Positions 53,351-64,000 of a DNA stretch of 64,000 nucleotides are shown piece by piece. The stretch is from assembly GCA_018402305.1 (NCBI GenBank), contig JAGYJE010000001.1:267703-331702 (forward strand). Direction: 5' to 3'. Both the position numbers and the translations under genes were made by a program. Position 1 is the first letter of the stretch. Each line of letters starts with the position of its first letter. The notes beneath the pieces are model-generated. The model worked only from the letters and a program-made list of their open reading frames with translations, searched no databases and was not told where the DNA came from. Source of the DNA: Puniceicoccaceae bacterium. GTDB taxonomy: Bacteria > Verrucomicrobiota > Verrucomicrobiia > Opitutales > Coraliomargaritaceae.

Positions 53351-54505
53351 TTAAAATTTGAGGGCCTGAGCTTGAGCTCGGGTTTCGGCGTCGATCTCAA
53401 GGAGTTGTTCCAGGCTGGGTGACGGGTCGTTGTGAGTCGTGCTAAGACAATGCCGGATCACTTCCGGGATTTCAAGGTAGGCGAGTTCTTTTGCGAGAAA
53501 GCGGGCCACGGCAACTTCATTGGCCGCATTAAAGACGGCCGGTGCGCTCCCCCCGGCACGCAGCGCATCGTAGGCGAGTTGCAGGCAGGGGTAGCGGGCG
53601 TAATCCGGCGCTTTGAAATCGAGCGAAAAAGGATTGGTGAAATCAACCGTCGCCTCCACCGGGGTGGCCCGCTCGGGATAAAGAAGGCTGTGCTGGATGG
53701 CGAAGGTCATGGAGGGCGGGCTCAATTGGGCGAGGATAGAACCGTCGATGAATTGCACGAAGGAGTGGACGATGCTTTGTGGGTGAATGACCACCTCAAG
53801 CCGCTCCGGTTCCAGGTTGAAGAGCCAGTGGGCCTCAATCAGCTCAAGCCCTTTGTTCGCCATGGTGGCGGAGTCGACGGTGATTTTTGGACCCATCGAC
53901 CAGTTCGGGTGTTGGGTTGCCATCTCCGGTGTGACCGTAGCGAGCTGGTCGACCGGGCTGTCCCGAAACTGCCCGCCGGAGGCGGTCAGGATGAGCTTGT
54001 CAACCTGTCCGTGCGGGTGCCCTTCGAGGCATTGAAAGATGGCGTTGTGCTCGCTGTCGGTGGGCAGGAGGCGGACGCCTTTGCGCTGGGCGGCCTTCAC
54101 GACATGGGCACCGCCGAGCACGAGTAGCTCCTTGTTAGCCAGTGCGATATCTTTGCCCGCTTCGATTGCGGCGAGGGCGGGGCGGAGCCCGGCCACACCG
54201 ACCACGGCGATCAATACGATGTCGGCCTCCGGGAGTGCGGCCAGCGCTTCAAGGGCCTGTGTTCCGCTGCTTAGCTGCGTGGTGCCTGGGAAGCCAGACC
54301 CTTGGCGGGCCCGACGATAGCTCGCGTCATCGTTGAGCACGGCATGGGGTACGGCAAATTCGTGGCAGATGGCTGCCAGTTCACGGTCGTTACTCTGGGC
54401 CGCTACACCGACTAGCTGTAGGCGCTCAGAGTGCGCGCGGAGGACGCGCAGCGTGCTGCTGCCGATTGAGCCGGTGGCTCCGAGGAGGACGACTTTCTTT
54501 TTCAA
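53351..54505 (-). CDS. dxr: 1-deoxy-D-xylulose 5-phosphate reductoisomerase
   Basis: LLGATGSIGSSTLRVLRAH, LANKELLVLGG, GPKITVDSATMANKGLELIEAHWLF. Confidence 0.98.
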   Translation of the reverse strand: MKKKVVLLGATGSIGSSTLRVLRAHSERLQLVGVAAQSNDRELAAICHEFAVPHAVLNDDASYRRARQGSGFPGTTQLSSGTQALEALAALPEADIVLIAVVGVAGLRPALAAIEAGKDIALANKELLVLGGAHVVKAAQRKGVRLLPTDSEHNAIFQCLEGHPHGQVDKLILTASGGQFRDSPVDQLATVTPEMATQHPNWSMGPKITVDSATMANKGLELIEAHWLFNLEPERLEVVIHPQSIVHSFVQFIDGSILAQLSPPSMTFAIQHSLLYPERATPVEATVDFTNPFSLDFKAPDYARYPCLQLAYDALRAGGSAPAVFNAANEVAVARFLAKELAYLEIPEVIRHCLSTTHNDPSPSLEQLLEIDAETRAQAQALKF

Positions 54506-55332
54506 AACAAAGTGTATTTAAAAAGCAGATACCCGAGCGGTGCGGTCAGAATGAGGCTGTCGGTCAGGTCGAAGACACCACCGATTCCCGGGATCAGTTT
54601 ACCGGAGTCCTTTACATCGGCCTGTCGCTTGAAGGCGGACTCAACCAAATCGGAGGCGATCGAGGCGATGGCGATGGGTATGGCGATGAGTGCAGAGAGC
54701 CACCAGCTCAACCCGGCCGGAGCCAGGCTGTGGAAGACGCCGGTAAGGATGATGGCGATCAGCATGGAAAAAATGATGCCGCCGACGGCCCCTTCATAGG
54801 TTTTCTTTGGACTGACCACCGAAAGTGGGGTCTTCCCGATTTGCATGCCCACGAGAAGCCCGCCCACATCGGCGCACTTTGCGACAGCCACGATCCAGAC
54901 CGCGAGAAACAGCCCGGTAACGGCACTCTCACCCTGAAACTCGGCCATCTTCACGGTCTTGATCAAAAAGTGCAGAAGGTAGGGGACGTAGAGTAGCCCG
55001 AAAAGCGTCGGCATGAAGCTACGCAGGCGACCTGCCTGAAGATCGAATCGGATGATGGTCAGGGTGAGGAGAACGAAACAGAGAACAAAGAGGTCGTTGC
55101 CCGCGTCGACCCCGCCAAAATAGTAGGCGCCGACAGTGATGAGAAGACCAGCCGTCAGGCCAAGCTTTTTCATCGGCTTGAGCCCCATCTTTTCGAACAA
55201 CTGGTAGAGTTCCAACTGTGTGAAAAAAGCGAGCAGTGCGATAAATAAAACGCCCCCGTGCACACCAAAAATCCATAGCGAGACGGCGAGAAAAATCCAA
55301 AGGAGGGCGAAGCTGAAAATGCGTTGTTGCAT
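54502..55332 (-). CDS. cdsA: Phosphatidate cytidylyltransferase
   Basis: KTYEGAVGGIIFSM, SDLVESAFKRQADVKDSGKLIPGIGGVFDLTDSL. Confidence 0.96.
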   Translation of the reverse strand: MQQRIFSFALLWIFLAVSLWIFGVHGGVLFIALLAFFTQLELYQLFEKMGLKPMKKLGLTAGLLITVGAYYFGGVDAGNDLFVLCFVLLTLTIIRFDLQAGRLRSFMPTLFGLLYVPYLLHFLIKTVKMAEFQGESAVTGLFLAVWIVAVAKCADVGGLLVGMQIGKTPLSVVSPKKTYEGAVGGIIFSMLIAIILTGVFHSLAPAGLSWWLSALIAIPIAIASIASDLVESAFKRQADVKDSGKLIPGIGGVFDLTDSLILTAPLGYLLFKYTLF

Positions 55333-55375
55333 CGTAATGAGTCGAAGGGGTGAATGAATAGTATCTGGAAGTTGT

Positions 55376-56104
55376 TTAGTGGACAAGTTGCTCGGCGGTT
55401 TTTCCGTAGCGCCGCTCGCGGGCCGCATATGCGGCGAGGGCGTTTTTAAACTCGGCCTCGTCGAAGTCGGGCCAGAGCACGGGGCTGAGATAAATCTCCG
55501 CGTAGGCCGATTGCAGGAGAAGGAAATTGCTCAATCGTGACTCACCGGATGTGCGAATGACGAGGTCGGGGTCCGGCATATCGCGCGTGTAGAGGTGCTG
55601 GCGGAGGGTGGCATAGTCCAGCTCGTCGGGGTTCAGCTCTCCGGCCTGAGCAGCTTGGGCGATGGCCTTGGCGGCATCCACGATCTCCGTGCGGGCTCCG
55701 TAGTTGAGCGCCAGCCCCAGGGTGTAATTTGAGAAGTGCCGGGTGGCTGCCTCGGCTTCGCGGAGGCGCGTCTGGATTTTTTCGGGGAGCTCGCGGTAGC
55801 GGCCGATCACGCGCAGGCGGATCTCGCCCTTGATCAACTCTGGAAGCTGGTCACGCAAAAAGCGGTCCAGAAGGTCCATCAGGGCATCGACCTCCGACTG
55901 CGGGCGGTTCCAGTTTTCCACACTGAAGGCATAAAGCGTGAGGTGGGTGACACCGTTCGCCTGGGCTGCTTTGAGGCAGCGCTTGACCGCATCCGCGCCA
56001 CGGCGGTGCCCCTCAATGCGGGGCAAGCCATGTTGTTTGGCCCAACGCCCATTGCCATCCATGATGATGGCGACATGTTGCGGAAGCTTATCTGGGGTCA
56101 TCAC
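55376..56104 (-). CDS. uppS: Undecaprenyl diphosphate synthase
   Basis: HVAIIMDGNGRWAKQHGLPRIEGHRRGADAVK, TSGESRLSNFLLLQSAYAE. Confidence 0.98.
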   Translation of the reverse strand: MMTPDKLPQHVAIIMDGNGRWAKQHGLPRIEGHRRGADAVKRCLKAAQANGVTHLTLYAFSVENWNRPQSEVDALMDLLDRFLRDQLPELIKGEIRLRVIGRYRELPEKIQTRLREAEAATRHFSNYTLGLALNYGARTEIVDAAKAIAQAAQAGELNPDELDYATLRQHLYTRDMPDPDLVIRTSGESRLSNFLLLQSAYAEIYLSPVLWPDFDEAEFKNALAAYAARERRYGKTAEQLVH

Positions 56105-56242
56105 TATCGTTTAATCCAAGGTCTACTTTTCCAGGTTGGGCAAGCTGGTTTCAAACCTGCAGCCGCAAAAGGGTGTTTTAAAAGGATGTACCGCCAAGGG
56201 CGCAAGGGTAGAGCGCAGCGGATTTTTCAACGGGCTCCCGCA

Positions 56243-56995
56243 TCAAATTTGAAAATCACTCCCGCCGGTCACTTCATGCAGGCCGCACTCCCGTTTGAGC
56301 CCGCCGAATCGAGTCGCTTCCTCGCTCATGCCCTCGCCGAGCTTTTTCGTGCTGTGCCAGTCGCCAACCGAGACGTAGCCCTGCTCCCAGAGCGGGTGGT
56401 AGGGGAGTCCGTTCTCGGTGAGATACTCGTAAATGTCACGATCGTTCCAATCGATGATCGGGTAAATCTTGGTTACCTTGTTTTGGGCCTCCACGACAGC
56501 CCGCTCTTGTCGGCTGCTGGACTGGGTGCGGCGCAGCCCGGATAGCCAGGCTGTGGCGCCGAGTTCCATTACGGCCCGGTTCATCGGCTCAACTTTGTTG
56601 ATCCGATTGTAGCGCTCCAGCCCCTCCAATCCCTGCTCCCAGAGCTTCCCGTAGAGGGCCTCCTGCTGCGCCGCCGTTTGTTTGGGGACGTAGGTCTTCA
56701 GGTTGAGGCCGAGACGCTCCGAGAGCTCCGCCGCGAAGGTGTAGGTCGAAGGAAAGAGGTAGCCGGTATCGACGAAGATGACCGGTATGTCTGGGATTTG
56801 CCTGGTGACAAGGTGGAGCATGACCGCGCTTTGCACTCCGAAACTCGTCGTCAAAACAAGCGCCTCACCAAAGGTTTGGTAGGCCCACGCAACTCGCTCC
56901 GTCGCAGAGGCGATCTCCAAATCAAGCTCGTGCGGAGCCCCTCGTTGAGTTGTTTCAGTCGGTGTCATGGGTGGTATCTTTGGTTGTTGAGTCAA
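56243..56995 (-). CDS. cysH: Phosphoadenylyl-sulfate/adenylyl-sulfate reductase
   Basis: [36 protein letters not shown]-terminal KRECGLH. Confidence 0.95.
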   Translation of the reverse strand: MTQQPKIPPMTPTETTQRGAPHELDLEIASATERVAWAYQTFGEALVLTTSFGVQSAVMLHLVTRQIPDIPVIFVDTGYLFPSTYTFAAELSERLGLNLKTYVPKQTAAQQEALYGKLWEQGLEGLERYNRINKVEPMNRAVMELGATAWLSGLRRTQSSSRQERAVVEAQNKVTKIYPIIDWNDRDIYEYLTENGLPYHPLWEQGYVSVGDWHSTKKLGEGMSEEATRFGGLKRECGLHEVTGGSDFQI

Positions 56996-57094
56996 AAAGT
57001 CAAGATTGGGCTCGATAATTCAGTGGCACAGGGTGCCTTTTCCCAAATCCCTTGCTTGCGCCGTCTCTTGAAATGACACAAGGTCCCGCTCCCT

Positions 57095-58632
<1,538 letters not shown>

Positions 58633-58636
<4 letters not shown>

Positions 58637-59031
58637 AGAACAACGCGAAGCGTTTAACGATTGATCAAAAACGGCTGCGACTGTGTCGGGGTCTCGCGCC
58701 CGTTTTCGCGCTGCTGGTCCTCGGTGCGTTCACCGGGTGCAAGAGCAAGCCGCCGGCGGATAGCCGGCCAAGCTGGGTGCAGGAAGCCGAGGCGCGTCTG
58801 CAACGGCCGCCGTCCTGGCAGGTCAGTGGTTCCGGGGTCGATTCGGGGAGTGGCACCGAGGCGCGGTCGAGTTTTTTCGGCAGCGCTCAGGGCGCCACAG
58901 CCACCAACCGCTCTGCGGGCAGCTCAGAACGTTCCCGCGAACCGGCGTCCAGCACGGCGCGATCGACCACCGCCGAACCGCCGGGCGTGCAGTGGAGCGA
59001 GACCAAGATTACGGTCTCGGTGGAGGACTAG
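58633..59031 (+). CDS. Putative lipoprotein, Ser/Arg-rich
   Basis: LLVLGAFTGC lipobox; GTG start overlaps metG stop. Confidence 0.65.
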
Positions 59032-59181
59032 TTTTCTCAGAAGATGGCATTTGGTGTTGTGCTCGAAGTGGCAACTTGTGACCCAAGATGCGTCTTAAGT
59101 TGGGACGAAATGACGCATTTCTGCGTTGTGGTGAAATCCTTAAACCATTGGTAGTCAATTAAAAATGCATTCAACCGCGGC

Positions 59182-59197
59182 TGGCATGCGGGGTGCA
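59182..59197 (+). promoter_or_regulatory. Sigma-54-like -24/-12 promoter
   Basis: TGGCATGCGGGGTGCA vs TGGCACGNNNNTTGCA; GG and GC separated by 10 nt. Confidence 0.6.
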
Positions 59198-59243
59198 TGA
59201 GAGTGTGTGCTTAACAACTCAAACAGAAAGGAAAGCACATACT

Positions 59244-59439
59244 ATGAAACTCATACGTTACGCATACCCACAAACGCAGGCGACCAACGCCTTCAATCGT
59301 CTCTTGCTTGGAGCGCTCCCTATCGGTGCCCGACGGCGTCGATCTGGATAAGATCTCGGCCACGATGAAAGATGGCATTCTCCTTCTCAGTCTGCCCAAG
59401 GCGGATGCGGTCAAAGCGAGAAAAATCAAAGTCAGCTGA
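59244..59439 (+). pseudogene. Hsp20 (small heat-shock protein) remnant: N-terminus fused out of frame to C-terminus
   Basis: ATG frame gives MKLIRYAYPQTQATNAFNRLLLGALP...stop; +1 frame gives LERSLSVPDGVDLDKISATMKDGILLLSLPKADAVKARKIKVS*, a typical Hsp20 C-terminus. Confidence 0.75.
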
Positions 59440-59465
59440 CCCGCAGGGTCCCGGTATCTCAATCG

Positions 59466-59495
59466 AGCGGTAGCCCAGCGGCTACCGCTTTTTTT
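59466..59495 (+). terminator. Rho-independent terminator
   Basis: AGCGGTAGCC-cagc-GGCTACCGCT followed by T-run. Confidence 0.85.
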
Positions 59496-59503
59496 GTGTC
59501 GCC

Positions 59504-59619
59504 GGGCACCCCTCCACCGCGCTGCGCGCGGTCCCCCTCCCCTCGAAGAGGTGAGAAATTTCGAGAAAAAAGCTCCTTCCCCCGTGGGGAAGGTCACCTG
59601 CTTGCCAGGTGGGAAGGGG
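59504..59619. repeat. Hairpin-rich dispersed repeat, copy 1
   Basis: GGGCACCCCTCCACCGCGCTGCGCGCGGTCCCCCTCCCCTCGAAGAGGTGAGAAATTTCGAG...CTCCTTCCCCCGTGGGGAAGGT... Confidence 0.88.
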
Positions 59620-59687
59620 CTTGTGTCTGGCGGCGAACCGGACCGATTCATAAATCGAAGGACTTTTCGGGAGGATACCGAAGGCCC

Positions 59688-59805
59688 GGGCACCCCTCCA
59701 CCACGCTGCGCGTGGTCCCCCTCCCCTCAAAGAGGTGAGGAATTTCGAGAGAAACTCCTTCCCCCGTGGGGAAGGTGGTCGGCTCGCCCGACCGGAAGGG
59801 GGCCG
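59688..59805. repeat. Hairpin-rich dispersed repeat, copy 2
   Basis: GGGCACCCCTCCACCACGCTGCGCGTGGTCCCCCTCCCCTCAAAGAGGTGAGGAATTTCGAG...CTCCTTCCCCCGTGGGGAAGGT...; same orientation, offset 184 bp. Confidence 0.88.
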
Positions 59806-59844
59806 GTGTTTCGGAACACGCCGACCCCGTTCGACCTCATCAGA

Positions 59845-60876
59845 TCAAAGCAAGGGCGTCGTATCCGAGTCGAGATACCATTTTATAGTGCTTCGCAGGG
59901 CGGCATCAAACGTATGCCGGGGCGCCCAGCCGAGATCATTGCGGATTTTGGAGGCGTCAATCGCGTAGCGGAAGTCATGCCCTGGGCGATCATCGACGAA
60001 CTCGATTTGCTCGGCATAGGAGCCACCCTGCGAACGGGGTTTGAGCGTGTCGAGGATCCCGCAAATACGTTTGGCCAGTTCAAGATTGGTCCACTCATTC
60101 GCTGCTCCGATGTTGTAGCGCTCACCCGGGCGGCCACGGGAGAGGGCGAGGAGGAGGGCGGCCACGCAATCATCGACATAAAGCCAGTCGCGGGTGTTGA
60201 GCCCATCCCCGTAGATCGGTATGGCGCGGCCGGACAGGGCGTTTAGAATGACCTTGGGGATCAATTTTTCCGCATGTTGAAAGGGGCCGAAGTTATTCGA
60301 GGCGTGGGCCGTGATAACCGGGAGCCCGTAGGTGGCATGCCAGGCTTGGGCGAGATGGTCCGCCGCCGCTTTACTGGCGGAGTAGGGCGAGTTCGGAGCG
60401 TAGGGGCTCGATTCGCTAAAGCTTCCGCCGTCGGCGAGAGAGCCGTAAACTTCGTCGGTGGACACTTGCAGGACGCGAAAGGCCGCCCGGGCCGGGCCGT
60501 CCAATGATGCGTAGTGGGCGCGGGCCGCCTCCAGCAAATTGAAGGAGCCGATGATATTCGTCTGGACGGAGGTGCCCGGACCGGCGATGGATCGGTCAAC
60601 ATGGCTCTCGGCGGCGAGATGGATCACGGCGTCTGGCTGAAACTCCGCGAACTGCGTCTGGACGGCCGCAGCATCCCGCAGGTCCACTTTCGCGAGGCGG
60701 TAGCGAGGGTCGTTTGCCAGCGTCGCCTGCTCGCGGGCATTGGCCGCATAGGTCAGGCTGTCGACGTTCAGAATCGCTATCAGGCCCTTGTCCGCCAGCA
60801 CGGCGGGATTGCTGAGCAGCGCGCGGATACAGTGATTCCCGATAAATCCAGCCCCACCTGTAATGAGAATTTTCAT
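59845..60876 (-). CDS. rfbB: dTDP-glucose 4,6-dehydratase
   Basis: MKILITGGAGFIGNHCIRALL, HLAAESHVDRSI, VSTDEVYGSL, YSASKAAADHL. Confidence 0.95.
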   Translation of the reverse strand: MKILITGGAGFIGNHCIRALLSNPAVLADKGLIAILNVDSLTYAANAREQATLANDPRYRLAKVDLRDAAAVQTQFAEFQPDAVIHLAAESHVDRSIAGPGTSVQTNIIGSFNLLEAARAHYASLDGPARAAFRVLQVSTDEVYGSLADGGSFSESSPYAPNSPYSASKAAADHLAQAWHATYGLPVITAHASNNFGPFQHAEKLIPKVILNALSGRAIPIYGDGLNTRDWLYVDDCVAALLLALSRGRPGERYNIGAANEWTNLELAKRICGILDTLKPRSQGGSYAEQIEFVDDRPGHDFRYAIDASKIRNDLGWAPRHTFDAALRSTIKWYLDSDTTPLL

Positions 60877-60884
60877 AGCCTGGT

Positions 60885-61367
60885 CTACCCGATCCAAACC
60901 AAATCTCCGGTCCGAACCCGATCAAAGAGGTGGATGACATCCGCGTTGGCCAGCTCGACACAACCACCGCTGAAAGGCTGGCCAATCCGGTCTTCGTGAT
61001 TCGTGCCATGGATGTAAATGTAGCGGTCGTAGGAATCGCAGCCGGGGCCGCTGTTGACACCCGGCTGCAGACCCCGCAGCCGTAGGATTCGGCTGGTGAT
61101 TAAATTGGCGGTCGCCGCTTCCGCAGGGACCTCGCTAAATAATTGGCCCGTCGAGACGCGCCCCCGGAAGACGGTGCCAGGCGGTGCATCCGCTCCGATT
61201 TTGTCGGCAATGCAGTGCAGCCCGGTCGGGGTGCCGAAGGAATCAGCCTGGCAGGAAGACGGATTCTTGGAGGTCGACACGGCAAAACGCTCGACGATGG
61301 TTTCGCCCTCGATCCGGGCCATCGCCTGCTCCGCAATCGAGACGAGCAGGCAGCAATCCGTGGGCAT
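60885..61367 (-). CDS. L,D-transpeptidase (YkuD) family protein
   Basis: IYIHGTNHEDRIGQPFSGGCVELANADVIHLFDRVRTGDLVWI. Confidence 0.88.
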   Translation of the reverse strand: MPTDCCLLVSIAEQAMARIEGETIVERFAVSTSKNPSSCQADSFGTPTGLHCIADKIGADAPPGTVFRGRVSTGQLFSEVPAEAATANLITSRILRLRGLQPGVNSGPGCDSYDRYIYIHGTNHEDRIGQPFSGGCVELANADVIHLFDRVRTGDLVWIG

Positions 61368-61423
61368 GATTGACAATGCCGTGCAGCTCTGCTGTATACC
61401 CGACCTTTCTTTTAAAAAATCAT

Positions 61424-62443
<1,020 letters not shown>

Positions 62444-62851
62444 GTGCCAGACCTTTCTGAAATCCATTCCTTGATCGACTTCGGCATGCTGATCGTGCTG
62501 TGGCTCGTCCAACTGGTCATCTACCCGAGCTTTCTGCGGATCGACGCAGATCGGCTGCTGTCCTGGCACCAGACCTACACTTTTCGCGTCTCCTTTGTCA
62601 TCATGCCGCTCATGCTCGCGCAGTTGGCGCTGGCCGTGTTGGCCGCCACGGCTGAGTCGGCGGGCTGGCTGGATGGACTGGTCCTCGTGCTCGTTCTTCT
62701 CTGCTGGGGCTTGACCTTCTTTGTCTCCGTCCCCCTCCACCGGAAGATCGATACCGGTGATCTCAGTCTGCCGACCCGCTTGGCCCTGATTCGCACCAAC
62801 TGGCCCCGGACAGCGCTTTGGACGGCGATTTTTTGTCTGGGTCTGGTCTAG
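62444..62851 (+). CDS. Hypothetical multi-TM membrane protein
   Basis: GTG start right after asd stop; several hydrophobic segments. Confidence 0.75.
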   Translation: MPDLSEIHSLIDFGMLIVLWLVQLVIYPSFLRIDADRLLSWHQTYTFRVSFVIMPLMLAQLALAVLAATAESAGWLDGLVLVLVLLCWGLTFFVSVPLHRKIDTGDLSLPTRLALIRTNWPRTALWTAIFCLGLV

Positions 62852-62854
62852 CGT

Positions 62855-63241
62855 TTAGCTGAACACTTTACCATCCCAACCCCAGTTCTTGGGCTCGATG
62901 TCCATGAAATTAATAAAGATCCGATCAGCGCGGATGTCGGCGATCAGGCCGAGGCGCTGGCAGATTTCCTTACTCAGGCGCTCGGTGGCGTCGCCGGGCA
63001 GGCGAAGGGCTCGCAGTTCGACAAATGCCGCCGCCGCATCGTTGCCCGCCATGGTCATTTTGGCGTTTGTCCGAGAAGTCATGACGGCGCGTTGGGAAAG
63101 AAAATAATCCAAATATCTGCTGTTTTGGACAGCAGTGGGTCTGAAGGAAAAATGCCCACGATAGAAAACATCGGCCCCTACAAGTTCTTTTTTTACTCGG
63201 CAGAGAGAAATGAACCACCGCATGTTCATGTTCAGTGACAT
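62855..63241 (-). pseudogene. MIF/tautomerase-like protein, N-terminally truncated
   Basis: C-terminal half AVMTSRTNAKMTMAGNDAAAAFVELRALRLPGD...RADRIFINFMDIEPKNWGWDGKVF is MIF-like; N-terminal half does not look MIF-like and lacks the expected Met-Pro start. Confidence 0.65.
63152..63238 (+). pseudogene. Truncated DUF4160 N-terminal fragment
   Basis: MPTIENIGPYKFFFYSAERNEPPHVHVQ* with GAAGGA upstream; below the ORF-track length cutoff. Confidence 0.7.
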
Positions 63242-63318
63242 GACCCTATTTGAGCGCCCTTACCCCATTTGAGCGCCCTGGATTGACTCCAGCGAGAAAC
63301 CCGTTAAAGCTGTAGATA

Positions 63319-63546
63319 ATGAAATCAAAATTTACAGCTGTTCTTCGTCGTGAAGAAGACCTCTACGTCGCCTTTGCTCCAGATCTGGATATCGCGAGCC
63401 AAGGGGCGACCCAAGAAGAGGCATTGGCTAATTTGAGGGAGGCCGTGTCACTGTTTCTAGAGTGTGCGCCTGCGGAAGAAGTAGCGGGTCGTTGGAAGGA
63501 AGAAGCGTGGATCACGCAGTTCGAAGCGGAGTATGCCACCGCGTAA
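63319..63546 (+). CDS. hicB: HicB-family antitoxin
   Basis: FTAVLRREEDLYVAFAPDLDIASQGATQEEALANLREAVSLFLE. Confidence 0.92.
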   Translation: MKSKFTAVLRREEDLYVAFAPDLDIASQGATQEEALANLREAVSLFLECAPAEEVAGRWKEEAWITQFEAEYATA

Positions 63547-63751
63547 AAAGTTCTCCGGAGCGTCCTTGTGCCGACTTCTGGAGCAACACGGCTTCGCTGC
63601 CGTTCGCCAAAGGGGAAGCCATCGTGTGATGCAGAAACAATCGGAAAGCAATACGATCACCGTCCCCGTACCGATGCACAAAGACCTTAAGCCCGGAACG
63701 CTCAGCTCGATCATCCGCCAAAGCCAACTCGACCGATCTGTATTCGAATAG
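63533..63751 (+). CDS. hicA: HicA-family toxin
   Basis: LEQHGFAAVRQRGSHRVMQ...ITVPVPMHKDLKPGTLSSIIRQSQL; overlaps hicB. Confidence 0.93.
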   Translation: MPPRKKFSGASLCRLLEQHGFAAVRQRGSHRVMQKQSESNTITVPVPMHKDLKPGTLSSIIRQSQLDRSVFE

Positions 63752-63815
63752 AAACTAGGAACTAGAACTAGAACTAGAAACTGGAGAACTGGTAACTGAA
63801 AACTAGACACTGGAT
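63750..63815. repeat. Degenerate AACTAG-type microsatellite directly after hicA stop
   Basis: agaaactaggaactagaactagaactagaaactggagaactggtaactgaaaactagacactgg. Confidence 0.85.
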
Positions 63816-64000
63816 ATCCCCCCACTCAGGTCTCAAGTTGTTCCGGTTCGCTATGCGCCCGGTCTTGTCGCTTCGCTCGGAACAGGTTTCATCCTTCAAA
63901 GAGTTTGTTCCCTCCGCGCCCAAAGGGCACCCGCGTCAGTCACCCCTTCGGGGCACGCCTATCGGCGCACCATCTCCGCGCTGCCGCGCTACGTCATCCC

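Noticed and set aside
59494-60246. 250-aa plus-strand ORF and shorter overlapping ORFs
   Set aside because: Translate the hairpin repeats and the antisense of rfbB; not credible proteins.
63457-63825. Minus-strand 122-aa ORF beginning SSFQLPVLQFLVLVLV
   Set aside because: Translation of the AACTAG microsatellite and antisense of hicA.

Overview
Chromosomal window that looks like a Verrucomicrobiota/Opitutae-type genome (lineage is inferred from gene content, not tested). Most of it is core metabolism and informational genes: argG, pdxJ, nnr, dprA, purF, cysE, infC, lysS, rpsB-tsf, trxA, scpA, lptD, psd, galM, uppS-cdsA-dxr-rseP, cysH, metG, rfbB, asd. The largest coherent system is a respiratory block at about 18.1-32.8 kb: a P1B copper ATPase, alternative complex III (actABCDEF), a small unassigned TM protein, a CcoS-like protein, cbb3-oxidase CcoN and CcoO with a monoheme CcoP-like cytochrome, then an IscA-type protein. 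Accessory elements are a REP-associated (Y1/HUH) transposase with an in-frame minisatellite, a RES-Xre toxin-antitoxin pair, hicBA, a PEP-CTERM protein next to an ECF sigma factor, and a CFA-synthase/FAD-oxidase/DUF1365 cassette. Features absent from the ORF track: tRNA-Lys; a decayed hsp20 behind a sigma-54-like promoter; a truncated DUF4160 fragment antisense to an N-terminally truncated MIF-like tautomerase; two copies of a hairpin-rich repeat whose stems covary while loops are kept; and many short tandem repeats clustered at or just after stop codons. Family assignments are from motif recognition only; no database search was run.
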